Source: Montifringilla adamsi
Taxonomy: Eukaryota; Chordata; Aves; Passeriformes; Passeridae
Length of the DNA stretch: 64,000 bases
Assembly: GCA_017590115.1 (NCBI GenBank)
Contig: JAGGNK010008670.1
Span: forward strand, 3,286,001 to 3,350,000
Direction: 5' to 3'
The notes under the pieces: model-generated
The model's database searches: none
What the model saw: only the letters and a program-made list of their open reading frames with translations
What the model was told of the DNA's origin: nothing
Part shown: one piece after another, positions 24,353-36,830 of the stretch
How the letters are laid out: every line of letters starts with the position of its first letter
Position numbering within the stretch: the first letter of the stretch is position 1
Translations under genes and position numbers: made by a program

Positions 24353-27300
24353 TTCCAGAAAAGCAGTTTTTCATTTACTGGTGCTGTGGCAGTGGCGAAT
24401 AATCAAGTGTTCAGTGCTTTGGTTGGAGTCAAGTGCAGTGGGGCATAAATGAGACCTTAAACCAAACCTGTCCAAAGCTAAAAGCTGAAATACAGTTTAC
24501 TCCCCCTCCAGATTAATGACACCATAAATTGAAACAAACCTGCAATGTGCATCCAGGTCAGGGCTTCTTTACTCCTTCTGTCTTCAGCGTGAGCCAAATG
24601 CTCTTAAGTTTTTCCATTGCTACTTTGGGAATAGATCAGGCTCTAATTGTCCCTGCAATGAAAAGTTGACCTCTTGGCTGCTTATTTTTCTTTTACTGAA
24701 TTAATTTCTTTTTGTGTTTGAGCAGAGAAGAGACTCTGGAAGCCACTAAAGTTGACTCTGTTAAATAAGGCGAACTGATATTTTAAAATAACAGTGGTGA
24801 TGCTTCTCTTGCACTGGGTTTTGATGTCCCCTCTAGGAACATGCTGGCACTGTCGTGAGTAGAAATCAGTAGAGTCTTCCCATTAACCCCTAACCAAGGT
24901 CATACAAAAAATAAATACAAGAGAATATATTAGAAATAAATAGGAATTTTTCATGAAGCTTAATAATAAGGATGAGCTATAGCTTCAGATACTTTTCTTT
25001 TATCTGTTCTACAGTAGCTTGATAGAACTATTGGCTACAAAGAAACTAAAATATTTGTGTCTATTCCAGCCAGCTTTTTACCAAAACTGAAGCATCCTAG
25101 ATTCTTGGGGTTTTTCTGTTGAACCCTGACAGCATGAAAAACTTTTGTGCTAATGCATGCATAGTTTTTATATATGAATAAAATTTTGAGTAATTATAAT
25201 TTAGTATTGGAAAACCACTCAAGATTAAATGTTTTATGACATTTCTGACCTCTATTGTGACTGTGTGACATCTTAATACTTTAGGTAATATTGTTTTCAT
25301 TGAGAATTCCAGGAAGCTCAGACCCATACATGTCTTTTCTGAATTTTTATATCCAAGAAGGATTTAGAGGTCACCCACTTCCTTGGAATGCCTTCTCTTT
25401 AGCTAAATGACAAGCATTGTTCTTTGAAAAGAACAGGAGCAGTAATGAGATGCTGCCTTCTTTCCAAAGAAATATGGAACCTGGAAAGAAACTCTGTGGG
25501 GAAACCAAACTCAACCATCTAATATTTTATGAAGAATTATTTTTCCTCCAGGGTTACTATTTCATGTTTTTATTCTAATAGATCTTGTTAAACAATGAGG
25601 CAGGTAACTCTGTCCTTACTTTTAATGACTGCTCTCAAAAAAGTGCAGCTGTTCATCAAGTTAACTGCTTAATTATAGTTCCCTAGGCCATTTACAAATA
25701 TGCCCAGAAACAGTCTATCAGAATAGAGATTAATTGAAGTCTTTTTGTTGTCTGGGGAAAATTTGAAGTAATTTTGTTGTCTGGAGAGAGTTTCAGAAAG
25801 TTTTCTGGCTTTTTCCCTGGTTTTATGAGTGAGCTCACAGGTGAGGTGTCAGGGACTTGTGTTGGGGTTGTCATGTGTGACAGTTTTTTCTCCAGCTCTA
25901 GACAGTCTGTCACTGTTTCTAAAACTATACCTCTGTCGAGGAGCTGCTCCAAAGTCTGTGTTTCAGACTTTCAATCAACTCATGGCTGTGTGTTGGCTTC
26001 CTGCTGTGACTCAGAGGACCAAAAGAGCTTCCACTTCAGTGATCAGCAGGCTCTGATAATAAGGCAGAATGAAGAGACAGTGATTTTTCTTTGAACACCT
26101 AGCAAAAGTTGCTTCATTAAACCATCATCAGCGTAAAAAATATCTGTTCAAATAGGCAGTGCCTACCTGCTAAGAGGTTGGCATCCTGAAAAACGTTTTA
26201 TATTTTATGTATATTCTGCTTTTCATCAGTGCCTGTGGGCTTTATGAAGTGTTTATGAACTTCTTTGCTTCTCTCCTTGTGAAAGTGCATTAACCTGCAG
26301 GCTGGAGTTCCTCACTTGTTACATCACCTGCCAGTAGCCTTAGAGAAAACTGAAAGAGAACTAAAAAATATTTTTCTCCTCTTTTGGTAGTGTATGAAAG
26401 TCCTGATCGTGCTCAGGCTCCTGTTTTGCTGAGCAGTGTAAAGCTACATAACAGGAAGATAATTTATTTCCCAGATACAATAATAAGATAAATATAAACT
26501 TAACAGTAACAGGTGGAGGCAGCAGATTGAGAGAGCACAAGTTAATGATGATGTGGCTATAATTAAAGTATTAGCAGTGGTTGTTTTACAACAGCTGCTT
26601 TGTTGTCTGGAACAACCTCTCCAGCTAAAGTAAGAATGATATAGGTGAGAATGTAAATTCTAATAAAAAACCCTCCAAAAGGCATTGCCATCTTGTCAGT
26701 AATGCCAACTCATCCTACCATTTCTGATTTACAACAATTACTGGACCTCTTCAAAATTTGGTCCAGAAGATGAATCTTATCACAGTTGCAGAGCATTTAT
26801 TGTTGTAGTGAGATTGGGGATTTGTTTTCTTACCCATGTTGCTTTTGGCACATATTTTCAACAATTTATTTAAAAAAAAATATGTTTGTTCCTTGGAAAG
26901 AAATTTTGTTAAAGTTTAAAAAATTATTTTAAGAATTTTCCATTCTCAGCCACATTCTTAGAGTCTATAATTTTAAAAAAAAATTATTGAAAAAATTTTA
27001 AAAATTGATGGAGAAACCAAGAGAGTTCCCATATCTGTGGAACCCTCACAAACAACAAGTGAAGGTTATGCTGAAAGACAGACATCCACCTAATTTCTTG
27101 AAAAGCTTGGAGATATGAGGCCTGAGGGGGAGGAAAACCAAGCTCAAGTGAAACAAATATCCCTACAAGGATATTCCAACACCTCAGTTTTGGCCAGAAT
27201 GAAGAGGGGCTGTTTTCCACTGAAGTAAATCAGCCAAAAAAAAAGTTAAGGCTGTTGTGGCCATAAAAACAGGAGCAGCTCTGAGGGAAGTTCCCCCTTT

Positions 27301-27552
27301 GACAGAGACTGGCACTAACTGGATTTTCTTTCTGGCCGTGCAGAAGCCACAGTGATGTTTTAGTTCAGATTTCAAGGCAGCAGGTGTGGGCAGCTCAGGA
27401 TGAGGAGCACAGGACACAAGGGAGGTGAGTTCCGTGGTGCTCTTTCGCTGCTGTGGTTCTCTCTGAAAATACCAGGTATGAAGTTATGACATAGGAAAGG
27501 TTTATTACTGTAGTCCTTGCCCTCACTGAGGTGTGTCTGGGGGGCTGGTACC
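24353..27552. other. Unique non-coding stretch
   Basis: No gene recognised. It is AT-rich, with an imperfect 29-bp tandem duplication at 25743-25800 and short A runs at 26871-26881 and 26974-26984. The end (27546-27552, TGGTACC) is the left flank repeat of the LTR that follows. Confidence 0.6.
25743..25800. repeat. Imperfect 29-bp tandem duplication
   Basis: TTTTGTTGTCTGG occurs at 25743-25755 and again at 25772-25784. The following 16 bases of each unit are only partly alike (GGAAAATTTGAAGTAA versus AGAGAGTTTCAGAAAG). An old small duplication. Confidence 0.7.
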
Positions 27553-27981
27553 TGTTGTGAACTCTCCATGTGTGGAGACGCGAGGCTTGACTCCATTTTC
27601 AGAAGGCTGGTCTATTATATTATCATCTATATTATATTAAAATATTACATTAAAACTATGCTAAAAGAATAGAGAGAAAAGATTGATCAGAAGGCTTGAA
27701 AGAACAAGAATAGAATGAATAATAAAGTCTCCTGGCTCCTAGAGAGTCCGATGCAGCTGCATCTGTGATTGGCATCAATGAGAAACAACCAACATGCACC
27801 AATCACAGCTGCACCTCTTGCATTCCACAGCAGCAGATAATTATTGTTTACATTTCTCTCCTGAGGCCCTCAGCTCCTCAGGAGGGAAAAATCCTAGCAA
27901 AGGATTTTTCATAAAAAATCATTTATTTTCATAAAATATCATAATATTTTATTTTTCATAAAATATCATGCCATAATGGCA
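27553..27981 (-). mobile_element. Solo LTR of a passerine endogenous retrovirus, minus orientation
   Basis: On the minus strand this reads as a 429-bp LTR starting TGCCATT and ending CACAACA. Read on +, recognisable blocks are TTTTCAGAAGGCTGG, an AT-rich 27600-27660 stretch, AGAGAGTCCGATGCAGC, ATTCCACAGCAGCAGATAA, GTTTACATTTCTCTCCTGAG, and CAGGAGGGAAAAATCCTAGC. Most are typical of songbird LTRs. The segment corresponding to the polyadenylation signal of the LTR at 1636 lies near 27600-27620 and is degenerate. TGGTACC flanks both ends (27546-27552 and 27982-27988) as a 6-7 bp target duplication. Its 5' end (right side) is expanded by three copies of a TTTTCATAAAATATCAT-like unit (27905-27921, 27926-27942, 27953-27969). 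No internal viral genes are adjacent. Confidence 0.8.
27905..27969. repeat. Three copies of a 17-bp AT-rich unit inside the LTR
   Basis: TTTTCATAAAAWATCAT appears at 27905-27921, 27926-27942 and 27953-27969, separated by 4 and 10 bp. It enlarges the 5' end of the minus-oriented LTR. Confidence 0.85.
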
Positions 27982-28196
27982 TGGTACCTTGCCATTAAGA
28001 AGGCAAGGGATCTTTCAGTGTGAAAAGCAGAGAATCCTGTAAAAGCTGGGAGTCTGTTCCCACCAGGAAGGAAATTCTTCTGTCCTCAGCCCATGGATTT
28101 GTGTGTAATAAATGATTGGCACGAACATTTCAGTGAGTAACTGAAATATTCATCATATCCCATCCTAAAACAGTGACACCTACCAGCCTGAGCTAG
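27982..28196. other. Short unique stretch between LTR and CR1 remnant
   Basis: It begins with the right flank repeat TGGTACC. Nothing else is recognised. Confidence 0.6.
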
Positions 28197-28270
28197 AGGT
28201 GTCTGTCCCTGCCCCTGGCAGGGGTTTGGAATCCTTCAGATTCCTCCCAACCCCTGGAATCTGTGATCCC
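28197..28270 (+). mobile_element. Degenerate CR1 3' end, plus strand
   Basis: The order GAGGTGTCTGTCCCTGCCC, TGGCAGGGGTTTGGAA, then TCCTCCCAACCCC and ATCTGTGAT matches the last ~75 bp of an avian CR1 read in + orientation. It is strongly diverged and has a GC-rich, unassigned surrounding. This is the least secure of the CR1 calls. Confidence 0.5.
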
Positions 28271-30717
28271 ACGCTAATTCCTGGAGCAGTGGAGGGCAGG
28301 TGGAGCTGTAATATTCCCACTCCTTAGTTTTTGCTCTGCTTCCAAGCAGTGCTGCCACAGGGATCTGCTGGAGGTGAGCTGGAGAAGCTCCTGGCACCAG
28401 TCCGAGCCAGCAGAGTCAGCAAGTGCTCATTAATCATCCTGACCTGCTCAGTCCTTCCAACTCTTCTGTGGCTCCCAGTGCTCTGAGCTGCACCTCGTCC
28501 CTCTGCTAACAGAATTAAAGAACCAGCTGTTCACAGAGAACAATTTCCTGGGAGAAGGAGTATCTTAAGTGTCGAATTTTTTTTTATTTTTTTTTCAGCA
28601 CACAGTGGAAAAATAGTATATTCAGGTCAACGATTCATTGGGAGAAATCTCTTGAAAAGGCAGTCTCCTTGGCTTTGAGTGATGCAGCTTTGCAACCACT
28701 ACATTCTGCAGTGTAAGCTTGCAAGACCTCAAACGTGTTGTCTTTGCTCAGCACATCACATGTATTAATAATTAAAGTTGGATTTCAAGGGACAACTGGG
28801 CTTTGATATGCAACTCCTCTGCCTCCTCCCTCTTCTGTTCATTAGGGACCTTTGGAGTGAGAGAGGAAAAGGGAGAGATTTTCATTCCACTTTTGCTGTG
28901 CACAGTGAAAGGGCAGTTTTTGAACTGCAGTAACAAATTTATTTTTTCATTGGTCTTGCTGATTGGATTAGCAATACTGCTGGCTTTATTACCCCTGATT
29001 AAAGTCAGGGCACTGGGGATCTGACAAATGAATTCTGTCTGTAGTTCACCCAGCACACACTGCTTAATCCTGTTGATTGCAAGGCTTACCAAAATTGTTT
29101 AGTCACAAAGCTGGTTCTGTAAGTCAGCGAGGAGAAAAAAGGTAAATAAAAGATGACTCAGGAGGAAATGTGTTTGCAAATTATATAGACTTATATAAGC
29201 TCTACTGAAAGTCCAGAAAATCAGAGTGTTAAAAAGTCAGAGCTCTGGGAGACCTTTCAGTCCTCTGGTCTGTGCCTGTACTGATGCTGGGTTATTTTCT
29301 GTGCTGTACATCTTTTAAACATTACAGAAGGGAGATGATGTCTGAGTACTCTGCTCATGAAAATTACTCAGTGGTAAAACAAAAATAAGAGCAGTACATA
29401 TTTCGCTGCTTTCTGTGTTCCTTGGACCTCAGAGCTCCTAAATGTAGAGGAATGATTACATTATTTTGCTTCCATAAACATTTTTTACCCCATAAGACTG
29501 AACACAGTAATGGCTCTTTACTAACAGTATTAGTGGTAGAAAAATTAGTGAGCTCCTATTTTTGGTTGTAATTATCTCTGGGGTTTGTGGTTTTCATTGT
29601 TCTCTAAATGCCTTATGTCTGCAGCCCTCATTTTCTGCCACAGTTTTCAGGCTGCAGCCCTGCTTGGCTCCCACCTTGTGCTCTGTCAAGCAATTAGGCA
29701 GAATGCAGCCAGATTTTGGGGTGATCCTTCTGCATTTCCAAGGTTTTTACAGTGCTCTGCTCAGCCTGGCCTGTTAGTCCCTGCTCCTGGCTTCTCCTGC
29801 TGTTTCACTGCAAGAGAGTCTGGTTTGGTGGAGTTTTTCAGCGTTTTGTTCTGCCAGCCTTTTTGGGAATCATGAGAAGGAAAGACAGGTCCAAGCAGGG
29901 GTGGAAGAATAAAAGCTGCACCTAGCAGTTGGATGCTGAGAGTGCAAGTTGCGCAGCAAGGATGATGTATTCCATGACCTCTTAAGAAAAATCCTAGTCT
30001 TAAAATAGCTTGCCAAAGCCTAGAGGGGAGTGATGAGCTTCACCTTAAGAAGTGAAGTTTGGAGTCCCTGTCATTCTGCAGGTGAAGGTCACGACTGGTC
30101 ATTCCTGCATGGAGTGTGTTTGTGCTCCTGCAGTGAAAACTGGGAGGTGCAAGTGAGCTTTTAAAGTCTTGGTTGTTGGCCCTGCTCAGGATTGAGAGTT
30201 GGCCTGGACTTTTCAGTGTTGCTGCTTAATTCAGTACAGTAACATTGGAAATCTGTTAGAAAACACTAAATTAGCTTTTGACTGTAAATGGAGGTTATAT
30301 AAATGAGATGTGATGAATCAAAGATCTTTTTTTTTTTTTTTTTTCATAAGGGTATAATTTGTACTGAATAATCTTGGAATGAGTTTTGTGGATTTGGAAG
30401 CCGAATATTACAATTTCAATGTGGCAGAAATATGTTTTTGTGGGAATTAATTCCTGAGTAACAGAATTATGTTTGTCTACTCAGCCTCTCTTCTCTCCAA
30501 GGCAGCATCTGGCTTATTCTCCTTCCCAATTTCACATTTGGATAAAGTCCGAATGAGAAAACTCTGGGCTGTGCTGCAGATCCCCAAGTAACTGAGGGAA
30601 CCCAGTCCTGCTGCAGTCCTTCCCTTGCTCTCTGCTGGAACAGGTCATGGGAGGTCCCTGAGTACACAGAGGGATGATGTGTTTGTCTCTCTGATCTTCT
30701 GACTTTGGGTGAGAAAG
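28271..30717. other. Unique non-coding stretch
   Basis: No gene recognised. It contains an 18-T run at 30327-30344 and a shorter T-rich patch at 28578-28598. Open frames near 28772-29092 are short and featureless. Confidence 0.6.
30327..30344. repeat. Poly-T run (18 T)
   Basis: An uninterrupted homopolymer, with no recognised retroposon body attached on either side. Confidence 0.9.
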
Positions 30718-30781
30718 GATTCACAGATTCACAGAATCATTAAGCTGGAAAAGACATCCAAAAAGCACTGATTCCAACCTT
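30718..30781 (-). mobile_element. CR1 3'-terminal fragment, minus strand
   Basis: The block begins with TCACAGATTCACAGAATCAT, continues AAGCTGGAAAAGACATCC and ends ATTCCAACCT. It is the typical reverse-oriented last ~60 bp of a CR1 element, including the terminal short tandem motif (here degenerate, TCACAGAT/TCACAGAA). It is a very short, strongly 5'-truncated insertion or remnant. Confidence 0.8.
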
Positions 30782-33700
30782 ATGTATTTACAATTTGCTG
30801 TGTATTTTGACCAGATGTGCAGACCAAAATCCCAGTACGGACCAAAAGTCCAGGAGGGTTTTAAGTGCAGCAGCTTCTCTCGGTGTTTGGATTTGTGTCA
30901 TTCTGTGGGGACAGGCTCTTCTGCCCCTCGCTGTGTCCTCCCAGGTGAGAGCTGGTAGGAATGAGCTGCCTCTACTTCCTCAGCAGCTCCTGCCTGCTAA
31001 AAATCCTGCAAAAACAAAGCAGGAGAGCTGGGAGCATCTCTGCTTCCCTTGAGGTATGCAGTGGTGTTTTCCCAGCAAGTTTGTTTTCACCACTGCCTTG
31101 TTATCCTTTTCCCATTGCCTCGCCCTGTCGTGTTTGGGGGCTTGGCTTCTGTATTTTTGTTAATAAATTGAAAATACACAGTGGCATTCAAATCTTGTTA
31201 AACGATGTTTGGGTTGCCTCATAAAACAAGATAATTGTGCAATCACAAAATGGTTTAAACATCTGATTTGGATTAGAAACAAAAATGGTGTGTAATTGCT
31301 CTCTGAAACTTGTAACTCACATGAAATGGATGTTATCAGGCAGATGTTCTTTTATTCACCAGCACACTCGGAATCTCTGGCTCTTAAGTGCCAGGATAAG
31401 TGAAATGTGCTCAATTATCTCAGTAGGCTGTGGCTAATCCTCCTGTCCAGCCTCTGGGTCCCAGGTACAGCTCTGGCCATCTCCTCAGGCCCTTGATGGT
31501 GTCACACCAGTGCACTGAGCCTGGGCTGCAGGACAGAAAAGATGGTGAAAGTTTGGGAGTAGCACCTCTTACAACTGCCCCCTGAAAATGGAGGATTTTG
31601 TGATAAAAGGCTCTAAGGTGGTGTCGATGTGTAAAACCACTCACACCTCGCTATGGAGCTACTTAGGTGGAAACCTCTCAACAAGACTATCAAGATGTTG
31701 AAATCTGAATTCTTTCAGGAGTTAGACTTTAAAACCTAGCTGATTTTTTTGCTGTCCCAAAATTAAAACTCCTCATTTTTGTGCATGTATTCTCTCAGGT
31801 TTCAGACCTGTTTGGGTGCTCTGAAGTAAATTAAGCAACATTTCCTGGGAAGGGTCACAAACCTCCCAGGTGAATGCCATCTCCTTCACCAGAGCAAACT
31901 CCAAAGAAACTTTGGCCTTTAAGTAGGATGTAAGGGGGCTGTTGCCAGGTCTGAAAGGATCATCCTGATGAAGTACAGTTCCAGCAGTCCTGAAATCTCT
32001 CTTCTGAGAGACTCTCAAGTGCTTGGAAGTTCTCAGCACTGTGGGGTAGGAAGTTAAAAATGAGTGGACGAATCTTTGCTAACCAGAGTATCTTTTGGTA
32101 TTTCTGCCGCGTGTAGGTGGCTTTCCCCTTGTCCTGTTACATGTCCTGCTGTTGCCAGGCCTTCAAGTCTTTCTTTAAGCCCAGGATGAGGCAGAAATTG
32201 CTTTTTAAGGTAGCGTGAGCAGAGACTGTGGCTTCCTGTATTGAACAAAGGCCAAACCCTGGATGTAAAAGGATAGTGGTGGGTTTTAAATCCAAAACTT
32301 GGTTCTCACTGCCCTTTAATGATGCGTTAACCAGCTAAGACTGGGATGTTTAATTTGTCTGGCTAAATTTCCCTTGAGGATTCAAATTAGACTCTTCTCC
32401 CAGCTCTCTGTTGCTGATTGCTGGCAGATTTTTCCTTTTATCCTTTTGTCACTAATGTAAGAAGAAATTAATATCATCAAACATAAACTCTTTTTATTGC
32501 ATAGATGGGACCATATTCTTTCAAGTTCATTGTCTTTGTGGTACCTCAGCTCCTAAAGGCATTGTGCATGAGTCCAAAAAGGGGAAAGGCAGAAATGATG
32601 TCTGAGGTTTGCATTACTCATCATTCTGCACATAAGAGGAGCTGGAGATGCACTGAAACAGCACAAAGGGTGAATGTAGACATCTCTGGCTTCTGCAGAG
32701 AAGCTTCCAGGAATACTCCTTCCTCCAGGAGAACGATAAAATCCTGTTGCTGAATTAATTAATTGCTAGGAAAGGGAAGTTTAGGTCATAAAAGCAAATT
32801 AAAACCATAACCACCATGCCACAAAACACCTTCTAATTTTATCAGAAACACTGATCATACTTAGAAGCGTTTATGGATCATTTTTTAAGTAAATTTATGG
32901 CAGACAGAGGAAAGAAGCCATAGCAAGGTTTCCAAACTAATTTTAGGAGACTAAAACAATGAGAAGATCCCAAGGTGCAGCATGAGACTGTAAAGGGATT
33001 GTAACTTTTGTAGTTGACAGTCTGAAAATCCATGTGCACTCATCCTGAAATACTGTTAAATTAACTTAAAGTTTCCTCGTGACAAAAAAATTGATTTTTT
33101 TTCCTCCTTATCAGACTTATCTTTCCTCCAGGAGAAAAAAACCCATTATCATATTTGTTACATTTAAAGTGTGGCTAGGCACCTTGAAATCTAGTCCTTG
33201 GATTAAAATGAACTAGGGATGGACACAGGTTTATTTCTGGTCAAAACTGAATTTACCAGGTGAAATTTTGGTGGCTTTTTAGGGCTCTGCTCTGGCTGTG
33301 CTGGACAAGTCTGCTGAAAGCAGCTGGGGCTGAGCTGTGCAGGAATGTTGGGCTCCTGGTTCTCATTAACCTGTTAGATCCTGATTTAACAGGATCTCTG
33401 ACACGGGCAGGCATGGAAATATGGCATTGCCTTGCAGGGCCTGTTTAATTAAAAAAAAAAAAAATAGCCTGTGCACTTGTACTGGACTAAAGGGGGGTTT
33501 AATCTTTTTCCAGCAAACGTGGGTTTACCTGGCAGTGAAATTGGGCCAAATCTTAGAAGTGCCCTGTGCACTGTCACAGCTGCAGGGTGTCTGTCCCTTG
33601 GCACCAGGGCTGGGGCTGCTTTGCTTCAACATTCCTCACTGGCAGAAGATGAATTTCCTGGATATGAAGCTCAGCTCTGGAAACAGGCTGCAAAACAGGA

Positions 33701-35216
33701 AGGTGGTTATGAATCTGTAGCAGCTGGAGGACTAAGATAATTTTGCTGCTAATTTTTCTGAGGTTTTTAGTTCCTGATTGATTGCCTTAGAAGGAACTTG
33801 GAATTAAAGTTTAGCTTAAGCCACTCTGCTGGTTCTTTTAACACATTGTCTTCCTTTGGGGTGGAAGAGGAGCAACTGAATTTGAGCACAGAGCCTGGTG
33901 TACTCAAGTTCATGTAAGTTGTTCTGAGGTTTGAGCAGTAAACTGTAAATTACATCTCAGTATTTAAAATACTTCCATCAAGAAACTGTTTCTAAGTTGT
34001 TAATAAGAGTAGGAAGAATTCAGGAGGTAATTTTGATGGTCATGTGTGCTGTGATAAGGGAGTTACACTAATGAGGGCTGACTGAGACTCACTGATCTCG
34101 GAAAAGCTAGAATTGGTAATTATTTCATCAGAGAGAAGATGAAACCACTTGGGGGAAGATGGTTGGTGTGGTGAGAGCAGCCTTCACGGGACCACGTTAG
34201 AGAGGAACTCAGCATCCCTCCTGGAGGGTGGAGGGCGTGAAAATGTGCTCAGTGGGAGAAGGGAAGAACAGGCAGCTGGTATTTGCTAAAGTAAATAGTA
34301 ACAGAAATGAGGTTGTAGGGCCTGGGAGGACTTGAAAGCACGAAGTGGTTTTGGGGTTTCTGACACATGGGGAGAGCTCTGAATGCACAGAGTGTGCAGG
34401 TGCCTGGCAGCAGCCAGGGAAGGTGTGGAATTTGAGACTTGACTGCAGGTAAAACAATGGATGAAGTGTTTCAGCAGGGAGAATTTGAGCAGCACAGGCA
34501 AGACTGAAATGAGGGAATGTGTGACGGTGCCAAGGCTCAGCTGAATTCTCCTCCCCTGGGAGCCCAGAGAGGGCTCTCAAACTGCCCCTTTCCTGCTAAA
34601 ATGGAAAGATTTCTATTTCCTTGCCTCACGGGAGAACACTGATAGGAAATTAAGAGATTCTCATGAAATAACCTAAACCTAGGACTGGGAGAAACTCCTG
34701 GGCCACTGACAGAATTTCCAGATAGAGCGAGCAGATGTGTCTTATTAATCCCTTTATAAATTTGTTAAGCAATTGCTTTAAAAAACTTGTGTTCTAGTAT
34801 TTGTGTCTTCCTTTCAGATCTTACTGTCATTAATTATTTTTTTTCATTGCTGTTGCTGGTAGACCATCTGGCAGTGGACGCAGATTTCTAGTTTTTCTAA
34901 GTTTTTCATTAATTTCTCCTGTTGAGTTTGGGGTTCCTGGTTCAGTACCAGATGTAAATGCAAAGAAATGAAGAATAGAGGGAGTAAACCACCATCAATG
35001 CTTTTATTTTATGACCCATGTGCAGGCAACATTCATTTTAACCACAGACTGAATTTTGACTGTCGACATGGAAATTTTGCCTTTTCATATGTGTTTAGTA
35101 AAACACACAGTTCAGAGCACAAAATGTGTATAGATCTTGGATTTGTTGTGTCAAGTCCCTGCTTTAATTTTTCAGGAAATAAAGTCAGATAAATCTGGGA
35201 AGTGCAGCAATAGGAG
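30782..35216. other. Unique non-coding stretch
   Basis: No gene recognised. Notable are a 14-A run at 33451-33464 and a perfect inverted repeat at 33376-33397 (AGATCCTG, loop ATTTAA, CAGGATCT). Overlapping open frames around 33260-33740 have no domain. Confidence 0.6.
33376..33397. repeat. Inverted repeat, 8-bp stem and 6-nt loop
   Basis: AGATCCTG / CAGGATCT pair exactly. An alternative overlapping pairing (CCTGTTA with TAACAGG) also exists in the same 30 bp, so two hairpin forms exclude each other. Confidence 0.8.
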
Positions 35217-35290
35217 AGGTGAATCACAGGATATCAGGTTGGAAGGAGACCTCAAGAACTCTGAGGTCCAACCTGTCATGGCAAAAGCAA
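35217..35290 (-). mobile_element. CR1 3'-terminal fragment, minus strand
   Basis: GAATCACAGGATATCAGG, TTGGAAGGAGACCTCAAG and GAGGTCCAACCTGTCATGG follow the wording of the CR1 3' end in reverse orientation. About 75 bp remain, sharply truncated. It does not extend into the neighbouring sequence. Confidence 0.8.
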
Positions 35291-36806
35291 GTAAAATGCT
35301 GTGGTGGTGATTAACAGAAATATCAAATGTGAGCAACTACAACATTAAACAGGAAAGAAGGAAAAGTGATGGAGGACAAGGATGAAATTATGTTTGAAGA
35401 TGGTATTTCGGTTGCTATGACATTTCGTTTAAAGGACATTCTGCTGTAGGTGAAATGCAAAATATTTTTAAAAATGCAGGGAAAACTCTGGATTTTTTTT
35501 GCACAACATTTATGGACATGAGGTCCAACTTGTTCTTATGTCTATTTACATGTGACTAAACCCCACAGTACATCAGTTCTGGATTTCAGAAAGCAGATTT
35601 GTGGCATTAATGAAACACCCCTTGGTACTAGCTCACTTTGTTGTTTCTTAAATCCAATCATATTTGTCTATGGATAGAGAAGAGATTAGCTGTGGTAGAA
35701 GACCTTAGGTCACATTTTTCCCCCCATACAGGCTTCCGTGCAGTTCTTTCCCCTAATTTTCTGGTTCAAGAGGAAGAAGAAATGGCTGTTGGTCTCATCT
35801 CATTTCTCACCTTATCTTTTAACTGGCTATTTTATGTAAGTTCATTTTTACTTGGGTTGGTGAAGGTCACACTCCTCTCTGATGTCATTAACTGTGTGAC
35901 ACTTCTTTTCAACCTTCATTTCTGTAATAAATACCAGAAATGCCAGCTGGAATGTAGGATAAAGTCCTTTTGCTGTCCTTCTGTGTTTGTGTGTTTGTTT
36001 TGTGGGGTCTGTAATTATGCTCTCTATTTTCTTTGTTTACAAGGTCAAGGTATGACCCCTGTTTCCACCTTGCCATTCTGGCTGGAATTGCAGCTCCAGC
36101 AGTTAAGGTTGATATTAGATATATCTGCTTCCCCTCCAACAGCTCTGAGAGCAGAAGTCAACTGAACACTGATATCAAGTTCTGTTGATGCCACTCTTTC
36201 CTTCAGGCCACTTTGAGTCGCTCTCCAGATAAACATTTCCATCCCAGTTATTTGTATGTGGTTTCTATCAGCATAGCAAATTTTTGCTTCTATTTGTATT
36301 CCATTTTGATACATTTGTTTGAGGCAGAATTGGCTATAAGGGAAATTCTACACCAAAAATAGGAGTAGTTTTGTGCTTCAGGCTGCATCAGTTTGCATCC
36401 TGACTGCCACTTGGATTTTGGATCCTCTCATCCAAACTAACTTGCAGACTGACACCAGACTTCCAAGAAAGCCTCGGTGTGAGCCATGCTGCCTCCACCC
36501 CGGAGCTGTGAGTCCTACAGCTGCGCTGATCCTCTATATTTACAAAATGATCAATGTGAAAGAAGAGACATCCCTGTGGCAGCTGCTGCTGTTCTGGGGT
36601 CCTGGCCAGGATGGCAGCAGAAGAGCACATCAGCATCCTTGGTGCCATACGGCTTGAGACTGTTGTGTCGCACACCATGTGCAAGATGAGAGAGAATAAT
36701 TTCAGCTGAGTATTTAGGGAAGGCTGCTGGGTATTTTAGGTGCCTCTGTGTCCTCATCCTGACCCTTTCTCTGCAGTGTGTCTGCTTAGTTAAACCTTGT
36801 CAGCGC

Positions 36807-36830
36807 GAAGGTTTGCGATGCAAACCCTTC
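36807..36830. repeat. Hairpin with 3-nt loop and one bulge
   Basis: GAAGGTTTGC pairs with GCAAACCCTTC through ten pairs and a single bulged base, around loop GAT. Confidence 0.75.

Noticed and set aside
35638..36165. 175-codon open frame with apparent membrane-like stretches
   Set aside because: The hydrophobic residues come from TTT/CTT-rich sequence. No family resemblance.
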